DNA of 14,641 nucleotides from Desulfomonile tiedjei (GTDB lineage Bacteria; Desulfobacterota; Desulfomonilia; Desulfomonilales; Desulfomonilaceae). The position numbers were made by a program, and so were the translations under genes. The DNA lies in NCBI GenBank assembly GCA_020718965.1, contig DYRE01000016.1, positions 1 through 14,641 of the forward strand, in the 5' to 3' direction. Below the pieces are notes generated by a model, which ran no database searches, was not told the origin of the DNA, and worked only from the letters and a program-made list of their open reading frames with translations. Shown here one piece after another: positions 1 through 8,204 of this stretch (position 1 is the stretch's first letter; each line of letters begins with the position of its first letter).

Positions 1-2833
1 GTTTCTTTTGCTTTACGCTACTTGGTTCGGACCGTTTTTCGAAGGACGCTGTGAACCAGAAAGTGGAGCCCTTTCCCTGGTTACTCTTAACTCCAATTTG
101 CCCTTTCATCAGCTCTACAAGCTGTTTGGAGATTGCAAGCCCCAATCCTGTCCCTCCATATTTCCTGGTTGTAGAGCCGTCTAATTGTGTGAAGGGAGAG
201 AACAGTAAATGCATTCTATCCTCCGGTATTCCAATTCCGGTATCCTCAATCTCAAACAGTAACACAGCCTTGGATTTGGTCTCGGATTCCAGGCGTACCC
301 GAATTGCCACCTCTCCTTCTGGAGTGAACTTGATGGCATTCCCCACCAGGTTGACTATTACCTGGCGTAAGCGCCCAGGATCTCCCCGGAGCGAATCAGG
401 GACTTCCCTGGAAATATCACATATCAGTTCCAGTTTTGCGGAATGGGCTCTGTTGACAAGCATTCCCAGAGTCTCTTCCATCGTGACATTCAGGTCAAAA
501 TCCAAAACGTCAAGTTCCAACTTGCGGGCCTCAATCTTGGAGAAATCCAGAATATCGTTGATTAGAGCCAACAGGGTTTCACCACTTGTGCGGACTATCT
601 CTGCGTATTCTAGTTGTTCCGGCGATAACTTCGTATCAAGAAGAAGACCTGTCATGCCTATAACGCCATTCATGGGAGTGCGAATTTCATGGCTCATGTT
701 GGCCAGGAACTGACTTTTGGCTGCATTGGCTAGTTCTGCCCTGGACGCCATTTCCAAAGCTTTAGCGTTAGCTTCCTGGAGGTTACGGTTAGAGTCTATC
801 AATTCCTGTTGAACACGTTTACGTTCTGTAATGTCGTGGATTATTGAAAAGAGGATAGTCTTGCCATGCTGATCAATAGGGGATGAATGAACTTCCACAT
901 TTCGGATCTCTCCCGTAGCTAGAGACTGAGTGAATACTAAACAGTTTGGGTCTTTCTGAGCATCTTCCTCATTCGTATCGCATATGTTCTCAGGAGGTAA
1001 GGCACTGAGATCTGAAAAATTCATTCCAATCAAATTGGCTTCGGGGTAACCATAAAATGCTATAGCCGCTGCATTTGCATCAACAATCTTGTCTGTAACC
1101 GGGTCGATAAGCATCATTACTGCGGCGTGCTTCAGGAACATGTTTCGGAAATTTTCTTCACTTTCTTTGAGCTTACGGAAAGAATTGGAGAGTTGATTTT
1201 CAGCTCTGCCTGTGACTGACCACAAGAGAGTCAAGATTCCCGCGAAAACGGCTACTAAAAGTCCAAGATTGAGGATCAAGGTGTCTCGTGCGTTTTTGAG
1301 TTGTGCGGATACATCCCTAATGACCAGTATATCGGCGATATCCTGGCCAGCCGCGTCATACTGATCAATAACACCGCATTCAAGTGTCTTGTCCTCCTGG
1401 CGCATGAGAAACGTGTCGTCCACCATAAATGACGGATAACCCTCGCTTAACCTTTTGACAAAGTCCTCCGGGATGTTCTTTAAAGTTTTGTGAGTCACCA
1501 GCAGGTCCTGGTACTCATCCCAATTGCCGGAAAAGTTGAAAATATCCTGGGAAACTTCGAAATTCTCTTTAGTGGAAAATTTTTTGCGAACAATGTTTAT
1601 GAGATCCACCTTCATATTTGATCCCAAATCACTTAGCAGAAGCTGAAGCTCAGTGCCCAACTCCACAAAACCGATAAGTTGTCCTTGCTGGAAGTAGGGC
1701 CGTGTATAACGAAGGGTAAAAAGTCCGATGATTCCTGGTTCAACACCCCATGCGTCCTCGCCCGTTCTTTGAGCAGTCTGAACAGTGACTCGATCTACTC
1801 GGTCGCCTCTTACTTCCGGTTTATGAAGTCTCAAGAAACTGATTCGATCAGCCTGAATAAAATTGAAGTGGGTGATTCTATATTTTTTGTTCAATTGTGC
1901 GAAAATCGGTTGAGCAAGTGATTTGAGCTGATCAAAATTCCTATCCTTCCATTGCGTTAATAAATCTGGATGCTCCAGAATCCGGTCGAGCTGAACCTTG
2001 AGCATTTGGGCTTGCGACGCAATAAGGCGATTCCATGCGCTACTCGACTGCTCCACAGTACGGCGCATATCTCTGCGCAGTTCCTCGGTGGATTGTCTTT
2101 GTTGATAAAAGACCCATGAAACCAAACCTGCCAGCATAGCCACTGCTACCGGGGCTAGAATCCATTCCTTGAGTTTCAGGTCCATCTGTGATCTCTGGCG
2201 GTTCCGCCATCTAACCGCTAGAGTTCCTCCCAGCAGTACCAGCAGCACAACAGATGTTGCAACAATAGGTTCGAGACGCGCTTCATCGACCCTTTTTTTC
2301 CAATCATGGGCCAGAATATCCAGACCTAGAACCATGATGACGTTTCCGGTCTCGGGATCAATAACGGGCGCGGCAGCGGAGACAAAAGTCTCGTATTCGT
2401 CTGTGAATGGTCCAACAGTCACAGGACGCTTGTCTTCAAAGACTCCAAAAAATTCTTTGGGTGGTTCTTTGTATAGTGTTCCGGGTGGACTTGCCATTGA
2501 GTGGTCTTCAGCGTAACTCTCCGGCCCAAAAACAAGATCATCCTTACGCAGGGCCATGCTGTAGAGACCCGAACGAGGTATGTGCTCTGCGTGTGTTATC
2601 ATTTGACTCCGAATAGTCTCGAAGGCAGGCGAGCCCTTGTCAACAGAGCTGAAAGCAAGTTTTTTCGCTAAGGCTGGATTTATTGTTCTTGTGATATCAA
2701 CAAGTTGTCTCAGCAGACGCTCTCGCATTTCGATATCTGCGCTTTTTCCCCTCGATTCCGCAGCCCACCAGCCGAGCCCTGCCACCGCCACCACAATACC
2801 GGTCGCAATAATTATTGTTCGCCAATTCGACAT
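1..2833 (-). CDS. Membrane-bound sensor histidine kinase, C-terminus cut by window edge (probably a hybrid kinase)
   Basis: The reverse strand reads open for 944 codons from the ATG at 2833 and leaves the window without a stop. Seen: TM1 at about residues 5-24; a first extracytoplasmic sensor at 25-187 with [13 protein letters not shown] and VLGLDI, the style of Cache-type sensors; TM2 at 189-209 and TM3 at 225-245; a second sensor resembling dCache_3 ([11 protein letters not shown], then [13 protein letters not shown]) at about 246-515; TM4 at 518-540; PAS at 558-672; a helical linker; HisKA with the phospho-acceptor His715 in SHEIRTP; HATPase with Asn832 (N box), DTGIGIP from Asp864, and GGTGLGLA. 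The architecture is that of an autophosphorylating kinase responding to an external ligand. BarA-like HisKA/HATPase sequence and the polar linker at the end suggest that receiver domains follow (inference). ATG 2833 has AGGA just upstream and leads straight into TM1. An in-frame GTG at 2911 is possible but less likely. No HAMP domain is evident. The ligand is unknown. Confidence 0.93.
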   Translation of the reverse strand, partial: MSNWRTIIIATGIVVAVAGLGWWAAESRGKSADIEMRERLLRQLVDITRTINPALAKKLAFSSVDKGSPAFETIRSQMITHAEHIPRSGLYSMALRKDDLVFGPESYAEDHSMASPPGTLYKEPPKEFFGVFEDKRPVTVGPFTDEYETFVSAAAPVIDPETGNVIMVLGLDILAHDWKKRVDEARLEPIVATSVVLLVLLGGTLAVRWRNRQRSQMDLKLKEWILAPVAVAMLAGLVSWVFYQQRQSTEELRRDMRRTVEQSSSAWNRLIASQAQMLKVQLDRILEHPDLLTQWKDRNFDQLKSLAQPIFAQLNKKYRITHFNFIQADRISFLRLHKPEVRGDRVDRVTVQTAQRTGEDAWGVEPGIIGLFTLRYTRPYFQQGQLIGFVELGTELQLLLSDLGSNMKVDLINIVRKKFSTKENFEVSQDIFNFSGNWDEYQDLLVTHKTLKNIPEDFVKRLSEGYPSFMVDDTFLMRQEDKTLECGVIDQYDAAGQDIADILVIRDVSAQLKNARDTLILNLGLLVAVFAGILTLLWSVTGRAENQLSNSFRKLKESEENFRNMFLKHAAVMMLIDPVTDKIVDANAAAIAFYGYPEANLIGMNFSDLSALPPENICDTNEEDAQKDPNCLVFTQSLATGEIRNVEVHSSPIDQHGKTILFSIIHDITERKRVQQELIDSNRNLQEANAKALEMASRAELANAAKSQFLANMSHEIRTPMNGVIGMTGLLLDTKLSPEQLEYAEIVRTSGETLLALINDILDFSKIEARKLELDVLDFDLNVTMEETLGMLVNRAHSAKLELICDISREVPDSLRGDPGRLRQVIVNLVGNAIKFTPEGEVAIRVRLESETKSKAVLLFEIEDTGIGIPEDRMHLLFSPFTQLDGSTTRKYGGTGLGLAISKQLVELMKGQIGVKSNQGKGSTFWFTASFEKRSEPSSVKQKK

Positions 2834-3247
2834 TATGGTCCTGTTACCCGTCACGAAATCTCTGAAAACCCCCCTAAGGTTTGTTCGCCTAATGTAGATG
2901 GATTTTTCCACCAGGCCTAGTCTAAATTAAACGTGATTACCCTGGAAACGCTTTTCTATGTATTTGCTTTCTTGCTGCAACATTCCGTGGCGTGCTCCAC
3001 ATTTAATAATTTGTATCCACTCACTACAAATAGTCCACACCGACCGCTTCGACCAATCTTAACTCACGGTCAGTTTGGAGAGTCCGGGTATTGTTTAGTC
3101 CAGAGGCTTTGAGACAGTTGATATTCTGCAACTTTATGACGTCAGGTTGATTACTGTCTATACATAAAATTGCTAATAATTTCTAATTCGCTTCGGAATT
3201 CCAGGCAGAGACTAGCAATTGATCCGGAAATTCCGGTGAAGAAAATT
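2834..3247. other. Intergenic region without a gene
   Basis: These 414 bases separate the 3' end of the ABC-F gene from the kinase start; both genes are on the minus strand. I see no protein-like reading frame, tRNA or classic terminator. It should hold the kinase promoter, but no box pair is convincing. A 5-bp hairpin with a 3-base loop, CCGGA-aat-TCCGG, lies at 3224-3236 just past the ABC-F stop; it has no T-run on the transcribed strand, so it is at best a weak 3'-end structure. Confidence 0.6.
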
Positions 3248-5242
3248 TTAAATTGCATTCTGGCTGAATTCGGTCTCAAAGGCTTCCAATTCAGAGTGAA
3301 GTTTTTCCCACTTTTCTTCCAGGTCAGACACTTCCCGGGAGATGATGGGTTCCTCAGTCAAAACTGCAAGAAACGCTTCTTTGTTGTCATAATTTCTGGG
3401 ATTAGCGATGAACTCCTGAATTTCCCTACTTCTCATCTCCTTTTTTTCGAGATCGGCCTCAATTTTCTTAATTTGCTCTTTGATGGGCGCGATTTTTTTG
3501 TAGAGCGCCTGCCTCATTTGAGCGTCTCTTCTCTTTTTATCTTTTTTCAGGTCTTTGCTGATTGGAGTGGGATCCATGGTTGAATGGTTCGATGAAGAAG
3601 ATTCAGGGGCTACTTCGAGTCCAAGACTCTCTTTGCTCATCAGATTCTTCTTGAACTGGTAGTCATCATAATTTCCAGGATAAAAATCCCCGGTGGAATC
3701 ATGAATTTCCAGAATACCGGTACAGACGCTATTCATGAGTCTCCGATCGTGTGTAATTAATACTATTGCGCCGGAGAATTTTTTTAGAGCTTCCTCAAGG
3801 ATCTCACAAGAAGGTATATCAAGATGATTGGTAGGTTCATCCATTAGTAGAAAATTTGGAGGTGAGAGCAAAATCTTTGTAAGAGCCAAACGACTTTTTT
3901 CTCCACCTGAAAGCACTTTGACTTTTTTGAAAACATCGTCCCCTGAGAAAAGAAACGCGCCGAGGATGTTCCTCACTTCTTGTTCGGTTACGCTAGGGGC
4001 AACAGAGTAGGCTTCCAGCAAGACGGTTAGTTCTGAATTGAGGCTTTCTGACTGGTGTTGAGCAAAATACCCCACCTTGACGTTGTGCCCATATTGAACC
4101 GCGCCGTCGTCAAAAGGCAAAACTCCTGCCATTATTTTCAGCAAAGTAGATTTTCCAGCTCCATTAGGTCCGACCAATCCTATCTTTTCTCCTCTGTCGA
4201 TTTTAAAATCAAAGTTGTCATAAACGGTTTTGGACCCGAATCTTTTGACTAGACCAGCAATTTCGATAACACGTCGCCCAGAAGGTTGAGGTTGTGGAAA
4301 AGTGAATTTTACGCGCTTGGGCTTTGTGGGGAGGTCGATCTTCTCGATCTTGTCGAGCATTTTCAATCGGCTTTGAGCACGGCTAGCCGTCCTGGCTTTT
4401 ACACGGTTCTGGTCGATAAATTTTTGGATTCTCTTGATTTTTTCCTGCTGATTCTTGTAGGAAGCGACCAAAATTTCCTGCTGCGCTTCCTTCGTCCTTT
4501 CGTGGTCATCATAATTTCCGGAACACGCTATTACTTTGCCGGCATTCACTTCTACTACCCGGTTCACGAGTTTGTTCAGAAAAGCCCGATCGTGAGAAAC
4601 TATTACAAGGGCGCCCCTAAAATCGGTCAAGTATTGTTCTACCCACAGCAGGCTATCAAGATCCAGGTGGTTGGTCGGTTCATCAAGTAAAAGAGCATCT
4701 GGTTCCGACAACAGGATCTTGGCTAATGCCACGCGCATCCTCCATCCACCAGAAAATTCGCTCCATCGCCGCTTCCAGTCCTCAGCGGTAAATCCCAATC
4801 CCTGGAGGGTCTTGGTTGCTCTGGCTTCCAGTGAATATCCACCCAGTTGTTCAAATTCATTCAGAAGTCGTCCATGTTCTTCAAGAAAATCTGTTGCGTT
4901 CTCGGAGTCCTGAGTCGCTTTGCCGAGATCAACTTCAAGTTCTCGCAATCTCTTCTTGATTTGCCTCAATCGATCAGAGACATTCATAACTTCTTCAAGG
5001 ATAGGGCCGTCGCTTGCTTCTATGATCTGCTGGTGAAGCACGCCAATAGACATTTTTTTCTCGACAGTGACTTCACCTTTGTCAGGTTCTATTACTCCCT
5101 CCATCATGCCCAAAAGTGTAGACTTTCCAGCTCCATTTGGTCCTACAATTCCAACCCTGTCTCCTCGATGCACATTTAGATTTAGCTGTTCGAAAAGCGC
5201 TTTTCCCTGAAAATATTTCGCTACATTATTTAAAAAGATCAA
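3248..5242 (-). CDS. ABC-F family ATPase (YheS/Uup-like ribosome-associated protein)
   Basis: This 664-residue soluble protein has two fused ABC ATPase domains and no membrane segments, the plan of ABC-F proteins that bind the ribosomal E site and modulate translation or give antibiotic protection. Domain 1: Walker A GPNGAGKST (34-42), signature FSGGW (163-167), LLLDEPTNHLD with catalytic Glu188, SHD switch. A charged helical P-site-interacting linker spans about 243-322. Domain 2: Walker A (358-366), LSGGE (444-448), MDEPTNHLD with Glu469, THD switch. Residues 565-660 are a charged coiled-coil C-terminal domain as in YheS/Uup. The start is TTG at 5242: an in-frame TGA lies immediately upstream, GGGAGA sits at a proper distance, and IFLNNVAKYF is the usual family N-terminus. 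An out-of-frame ATG at 5246 opens a 6-codon mini-ORF. It is transcribed away from ttcA. Whether it is housekeeping or a resistance type cannot be told from sequence alone; the general C-terminal domain favours housekeeping. Confidence 0.95.
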   Translation of the reverse strand: MIFLNNVAKYFQGKALFEQLNLNVHRGDRVGIVGPNGAGKSTLLGMMEGVIEPDKGEVTVEKKMSIGVLHQQIIEASDGPILEEVMNVSDRLRQIKKRLRELEVDLGKATQDSENATDFLEEHGRLLNEFEQLGGYSLEARATKTLQGLGFTAEDWKRRWSEFSGGWRMRVALAKILLSEPDALLLDEPTNHLDLDSLLWVEQYLTDFRGALVIVSHDRAFLNKLVNRVVEVNAGKVIACSGNYDDHERTKEAQQEILVASYKNQQEKIKRIQKFIDQNRVKARTASRAQSRLKMLDKIEKIDLPTKPKRVKFTFPQPQPSGRRVIEIAGLVKRFGSKTVYDNFDFKIDRGEKIGLVGPNGAGKSTLLKIMAGVLPFDDGAVQYGHNVKVGYFAQHQSESLNSELTVLLEAYSVAPSVTEQEVRNILGAFLFSGDDVFKKVKVLSGGEKSRLALTKILLSPPNFLLMDEPTNHLDIPSCEILEEALKKFSGAIVLITHDRRLMNSVCTGILEIHDSTGDFYPGNYDDYQFKKNLMSKESLGLEVAPESSSSNHSTMDPTPISKDLKKDKKRRDAQMRQALYKKIAPIKEQIKKIEADLEKKEMRSREIQEFIANPRNYDNKEAFLAVLTEEPIISREVSDLEEKWEKLHSELEAFETEFSQNAI

Positions 5243-5311
5243 TCATCGTCTCCCTGAATATGCTATTTGGTACAAGTGATTTTGAAGCAATTCCAACCCT
5301 GAAAAGTATTC

Positions 5312-5340
5312 TAAAACGCTTCGTAAATCGTTGCGTTTTA
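5312..5340. repeat. Inverted repeat (possible operator or attenuator hairpin)
   Basis: Arms TAAAACGC (5312-5319) and GCGTTTTA (5333-5340) are exact reverse complements around a 13-base spacer. Two further pairs inside it (CG at 5322-5323 with CG at 5329-5330) extend the symmetry past T-T mismatches. It could be a regulator binding site or an RNA hairpin. With A-runs on the left and T-runs on the right it also has the outline of a weak two-way terminator, but the GC core is short. Confidence 0.5.
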
Positions 5341-5363
5341 TCCGTGTATCTTTCGTGGTGGTC

Positions 5364-5392
5364 TTATAGTTTATGCTAAGGAGCATTATAAT
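5364..5392 (+). promoter_or_regulatory. Candidate promoter for the ttcA-rib operon
   Basis: A perfect TATAAT is at 5387-5392. At 17-base spacing the -35 position reads TTATAG, a poor match, so the call rests on the -10 alone. ATTATAAT is palindromic, so the minus strand also reads TATAAT at 5390-5385 and the element could serve either direction. The inverted repeat ATGCT/AGCAT (5373-5386) sits in the spacer. From here the ttcA leader would be about 140 bases long. Confidence 0.25.
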
Positions 5393-5519
5393 CAAGTGCG
5401 ATCGAAAGAATTCCGAGATTATTTTTGAAACAAAGATTGCTGGATAGTGTCTCGAAGTGCGAGCTTATTTTGTTCAGCTAGACAAAGTATCCTGATTCTA
5501 AAAGTTATATAGGGTAAGG

Positions 5520-5537
5520 ATGAATCTGAAAATTTAA
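5520..5537 (+). CDS. Possible 5-residue leader ORF overlapping the ttcA start
   Basis: An ATG at 5520 preceded by AGGG at good spacing opens MNLKI and stops at TAA 5535-5537, which shares its last base with the ttcA ATG (TAATG). The only purine-rich ribosome site nearby suits this mini-ORF better than ttcA, whose own ATG lies about 15 bases past it. Translational coupling is therefore plausible, but such a short frame can occur by chance. Confidence 0.25.
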   Translation: MNLKI

Positions 5538-6328
5538 TGTCAACTGTCTCGCCCACCAAACAAATTATTCGACTTGTCGGCAAAGCCATTGGAGACTTTG
5601 AGCTGGTTGAAGAAAATGATCGAATACTGGTCGCCCTCTCTGGCGGTAAAGATTCCTGGAGCCTCTTGTACGCCTTGCTTGCGCTCCAGAAGAAGGCTCC
5701 GATAGACTACCAACTGGGAGCGGTAACCATAGGGCGGGATTTGCATGCTGATCATTTATTGGAGATGAAACAACGATTGCGGGCTGACAATATCCCGCAT
5801 CATTTTATCGTTTCTGACATTAATTCAATAATTTCTACAAGCCTTACAAAGGGTACGAGTCCATGTTCACTGTGTTCCAGAATAAGACGAGGTGTTTTAT
5901 ATTCCTTTGCTTCGAGGGAAGGTTGGAATAAGATTGCCTTGGGCCATCATCTGGATGATTTTGTAGAGACTTTATTGTTGAACCTATTCTTTAACGGATC
6001 GATAAAGGGTATGAGTCCAAAGCTTCAGGCCGATGACGGCAAAAATACGGTGATCAGACCCCTTGTTTACGTTCATGAGGAGAATACCCACGCGATGGCC
6101 AATGAAATGCGACTACCGGTTACCAATTGTGGGTGCGTATTTGAAACGAAAGTTGAATCAAAGAGACACTGGGTGAAGAAATTACTTACAGATATTGAGA
6201 AAGACGCTCCAAATATAAAATCAAGCATCCTGTCTTCAATGGGTAGGGTGTGCGACCGGCACCTTTGGGATATGCGTCGACATACGGGCAGTTACAATAA
6301 AACCCTAAAGACGGACAAGGTTGTGTGA
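5537..6328 (+). CDS. ttcA: TtcA-family tRNA 2-thiocytidine synthetase (PP-loop ATPase)
   Basis: The family installs 2-thiocytidine at position 32 of certain tRNAs: the PP-loop adenylates the base and a [4Fe-4S] cluster passes on sulfur. In this 263-residue protein the PP-loop SGGKDS is at 35-40, followed by the CxxC motif CSLCSRIRRG (Cys110, Cys113), GHHLDDFVETLLLNL at about 136-150, and a C-terminal CGC (Cys198/Cys200) where the third cluster ligand of TtcA is expected. It is shorter than the roughly 311 residues of E. coli TtcA, and the third-Cys context (NCGCVF) differs from the enteric PCxLCGSQ, so substrate identity is slightly less certain than family. ATG 5537 is the only usable start: the frame is closed by TAG at 5510-5512. 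Its TGA overlaps the ribE ATG by one base, so it is the first gene of the riboflavin operon. Confidence 0.85.
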   Translation: MSTVSPTKQIIRLVGKAIGDFELVEENDRILVALSGGKDSWSLLYALLALQKKAPIDYQLGAVTIGRDLHADHLLEMKQRLRADNIPHHFIVSDINSIISTSLTKGTSPCSLCSRIRRGVLYSFASREGWNKIALGHHLDDFVETLLLNLFFNGSIKGMSPKLQADDGKNTVIRPLVYVHEENTHAMANEMRLPVTNCGCVFETKVESKRHWVKKLLTDIEKDAPNIKSSILSSMGRVCDRHLWDMRRHTGSYNKTLKTDKVV

Positions 6329-6969
6329 TGTTCACAGGAATAATTGAATGCAGAGGACTGATCAGATCCATCGAGACAAAGCAGTCTTTCGTTAGAATGA
6401 CAATAACCGCTGACATGGATTTGACGGATGTAAAAGCAGGAGATTCTATTTGCGTGAACGGCGTGTGCCTCACTGCAACAAAAGTTTTCCCTGGCGACCG
6501 ACAGTTTGCTGTGGATATTTCCCCTGAAACTGTGAGAGTAACAACGCTCGAACAGGCGAGACCGGGTAATCTGGTAAACCTGGAAAAGGCAATGAGGGCG
6601 GATTCCAGGTTTGGAGGACATATCGTTTCCGGACATGTTGACTGTGTTGGAAGGATAGCTGAGAATCGTCCGGTTGGTCGAGGCTTTTTACTGGGTTTCC
6701 ATGTTGATTCATCTCATTATCTCGTGGAAAAAGGGAGTGTAGGTGTTGATGGAATAAGTTTGACGGTTAACAGGGTCGAGAAGAATCAATTTTGGGTGAT
6801 GATAATACCTCATACTTCGGATTTGACGGGGTTGACCGATAAAAATATCAATGATACTGTTAATATTGAATTTGATATGATAGGTAAATACGTTGAGAAA
6901 TTTGTCAACGTTTGGTCAAGCAAGCCTGGGTTGAGTGAACAGACTTTGCAAAAATACGGTTTTATTTAG
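6328..6969 (+). CDS. ribE: Riboflavin synthase, alpha subunit
   Basis: Converts two 6,7-dimethyl-8-ribityllumazine molecules into riboflavin plus the pyrimidine that RibH reuses. At 213 residues it is the usual length and shows two lumazine-binding repeats: repeat 1 begins with the hallmark MFTGIIE and holds NGVCLT (Cys47) and ISPETVRVTTL (64-74); GGHIVSGHVD (96-105) lies at the junction; repeat 2 holds VDGISLTV (140-147) and IPHT (160-163). The frame also offers GTG at 6325, but ATG 6328 gives the invariant N-terminus with catalytic Phe2, and TGATG overlaps the ttcA stop by one base, implying coupled translation. The TAG stop at 6967-6969 overlaps the Shine-Dalgarno sequence of ribBA. Cytoplasmic, expected to be a trimer by family. 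Confidence 0.96.
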   Translation: MFTGIIECRGLIRSIETKQSFVRMTITADMDLTDVKAGDSICVNGVCLTATKVFPGDRQFAVDISPETVRVTTLEQARPGNLVNLEKAMRADSRFGGHIVSGHVDCVGRIAENRPVGRGFLLGFHVDSSHYLVEKGSVGVDGISLTVNRVEKNQFWVMIIPHTSDLTGLTDKNINDTVNIEFDMIGKYVEKFVNVWSSKPGLSEQTLQKYGFI

Positions 6970-6982
6970 GGAGGATGCCTGA

Positions 6983-8197
6983 ATGGGCGTGCTTGTAGGT
7001 GTAGAAGAAGCTGTTGAAGAAATAAAACAGGGTAATATGGTTATCCTTGTTGATGATGAGGATCGTGAAAACGAAGGCGATTTAACGATGGCCGCGGAGA
7101 AAGTTACTCCAGAGGCTGTCAACTTCATGACCAAATATGGACGGGGACTACTCTGTCTTTCCATGACCAGAGAGAAAATTGAGTCTCTCGACCTTCCAAT
7201 GATGGTTTCTGACAACAAATCTCCTTTTGGAACCAACTTTACTGTTTCCATCGAAGCTACTAGAGGAGTTACAACAGGAATTTCAGCATATGATCGTGCA
7301 GTGACCATTTTGACAGCCGTAGATGAAAACGCCACACCCAGCGATATAATATCCCCTGGGCATGTGTTTCCTTTGAGGGCTAGGAAAGGTGGCGTGTTGG
7401 TAAGAGCGGGCCAAACAGAAGGCAGCGTCGACTTGGCGAGGCTAGCCGGATTGACTCCAGCCGGAGTAATTTGTGAAGTCCTCAATGAAGATGGAACGAT
7501 GGCGCGTTTGCCGGACCTGATGGTAATGGCTGAACAACATAATTTGAAAATTTGCACAATCAAGGATCTGATCCAGCACAGAATGCGCATTGAAAAACTT
7601 GTCAGAAAAGGCGCTGAGACTGTATTGCCAACGGAATTCGGCGGTGATTTTAGACTAATTGTCTATGAGAATGAAGTGGACAGTCACAATCACGTTGCTC
7701 TCGTCAAAGGTGAAATTGACCCGGATGAACCGATTCTTGTTAGGGTCCATTCCGAATGTTTGACCGGGGATGTTTTTGGCTCGATGAGATGTGATTGCGG
7801 AAACCAGCTTGAAAAGGCAATGCGTATGGTAGAGGAAGCTGGCAAGGGCGTTATACTTTACATGCAGCAGGAGGGACGAGGCATCGGGTTGTTGAACAAG
7901 ATCAAGGCCTACGCCCTTCAAGATCAAGGTTGTGACACAGTTGAGGCCAACTTGAGGCTCGGGTTCAAGCCTGACCTCAGGGATTATGGGATCGGCGCTC
8001 AAATGCTGGCTGACCTGGGCGTTAAAAAAATGAGGTTGATGACCAACAACCCAACAAAGATAGTTGGACTGGAAGGATATGGCCTTGAAGTTGTCGAACA
8101 GGTTCCCATAGTAATTGAACCGTGCGCGACTAATTTGAGGTATCTCAAGACTAAAAAGGAAAAGATGGGCCATATGTACGAATTGTCTACATGTTGA
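6983..8197 (+). CDS. ribBA: Bifunctional 3,4-dihydroxy-2-butanone-4-phosphate synthase / GTP cyclohydrolase II
   Basis: A fusion supplying both riboflavin precursors: the N-terminal half makes dihydroxybutanone phosphate from ribulose 5-phosphate, the C-terminal half opens GTP to the pyrimidine. RibB half (about 1-200): DDEDRENEGD (24-33, with Glu29 and Glu31), GHVFPLRA (126-133), RAGQTEGSVDL (141-151), GVICEVLNEDG with Glu165. RibA half (about 206-404): zinc ligands Cys259, Cys270, Cys272 in SECLTGDVFGSMRCDC, QQEGRGIGL (295-303), DLRDYGIGAQ (331-340), TNNPTKI (354-360). Numbering runs at a constant offset of 9 from E. coli RibB, which puts Gln144 where E. coli has the metal ligand His153; the other ligands are present. 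GGGAGG lies 8 bases before ATG 6983, so the start is firm. 404 residues is normal for the fusion. An ATG at 6975 is out of frame. Confidence 0.96.
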   Translation: MGVLVGVEEAVEEIKQGNMVILVDDEDRENEGDLTMAAEKVTPEAVNFMTKYGRGLLCLSMTREKIESLDLPMMVSDNKSPFGTNFTVSIEATRGVTTGISAYDRAVTILTAVDENATPSDIISPGHVFPLRARKGGVLVRAGQTEGSVDLARLAGLTPAGVICEVLNEDGTMARLPDLMVMAEQHNLKICTIKDLIQHRMRIEKLVRKGAETVLPTEFGGDFRLIVYENEVDSHNHVALVKGEIDPDEPILVRVHSECLTGDVFGSMRCDCGNQLEKAMRMVEEAGKGVILYMQQEGRGIGLLNKIKAYALQDQGCDTVEANLRLGFKPDLRDYGIGAQMLADLGVKKMRLMTNNPTKIVGLEGYGLEVVEQVPIVIEPCATNLRYLKTKKEKMGHMYELSTC

Positions 8198-8204
8198 CAA
8201 AAAA

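Larger units (their letters stand above)
5243..5536. promoter_or_regulatory. Divergent intergenic region between the ABC-F gene and the ttcA-rib operon
   Basis: This 294-base region must carry the 5' signals for both the ABC-F gene (minus) and the ttcA-ribE-ribBA-ribH-nusB operon (plus). Seen in it: an 8-bp perfect inverted repeat at 5312-5319/5333-5340, a shorter inverted repeat ATGCT-AAGG-AGCAT at 5373-5386, and the self-complementary octamer ATTATAAT at 5385-5392. No FMN riboswitch consensus is visible upstream of the rib genes. The actual transcription starts cannot be fixed from the sequence. Confidence 0.5.

Noticed and set aside
51..713. Open plus-strand frame of 220 codons
   Set aside because: It is antisense to the conserved HisKA/HATPase motifs of the kinase and its translation has no recognisable domain.
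1..2833. Possible broken gene, since no long frame starts on this stretch with both ends inside the window
   Set aside because: Translating the minus strand by hand gives one uninterrupted frame from 2833 to the edge, so it is simply cut by the window.
1679..2920. Several plus-strand frames of 69-115 codons
   Set aside because: All lie opposite the sensor and membrane part of the kinase, or its start, and read as shadow sequence.
3170..4913. Plus-strand frames up to 137 codons
   Set aside because: They are shadows of the ABC-F gene, whose motifs are unambiguous on the minus strand.
5243..5536. FMN riboswitch upstream of the rib operon
   Set aside because: The conserved AGGG...GAAAUUCCC-type core is not visible in the leader.
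6916..7590. Minus-strand frame of 224 codons, and another at 7655-8200
   Set aside because: Both are antisense to conserved RibBA coding sequence and resemble no protein family.
6983..8197. RibBX-type degenerate fusion
   Set aside because: The GTP cyclohydrolase half keeps all three zinc cysteines and the EGRGIGL and TNNP motifs, so that half looks active.
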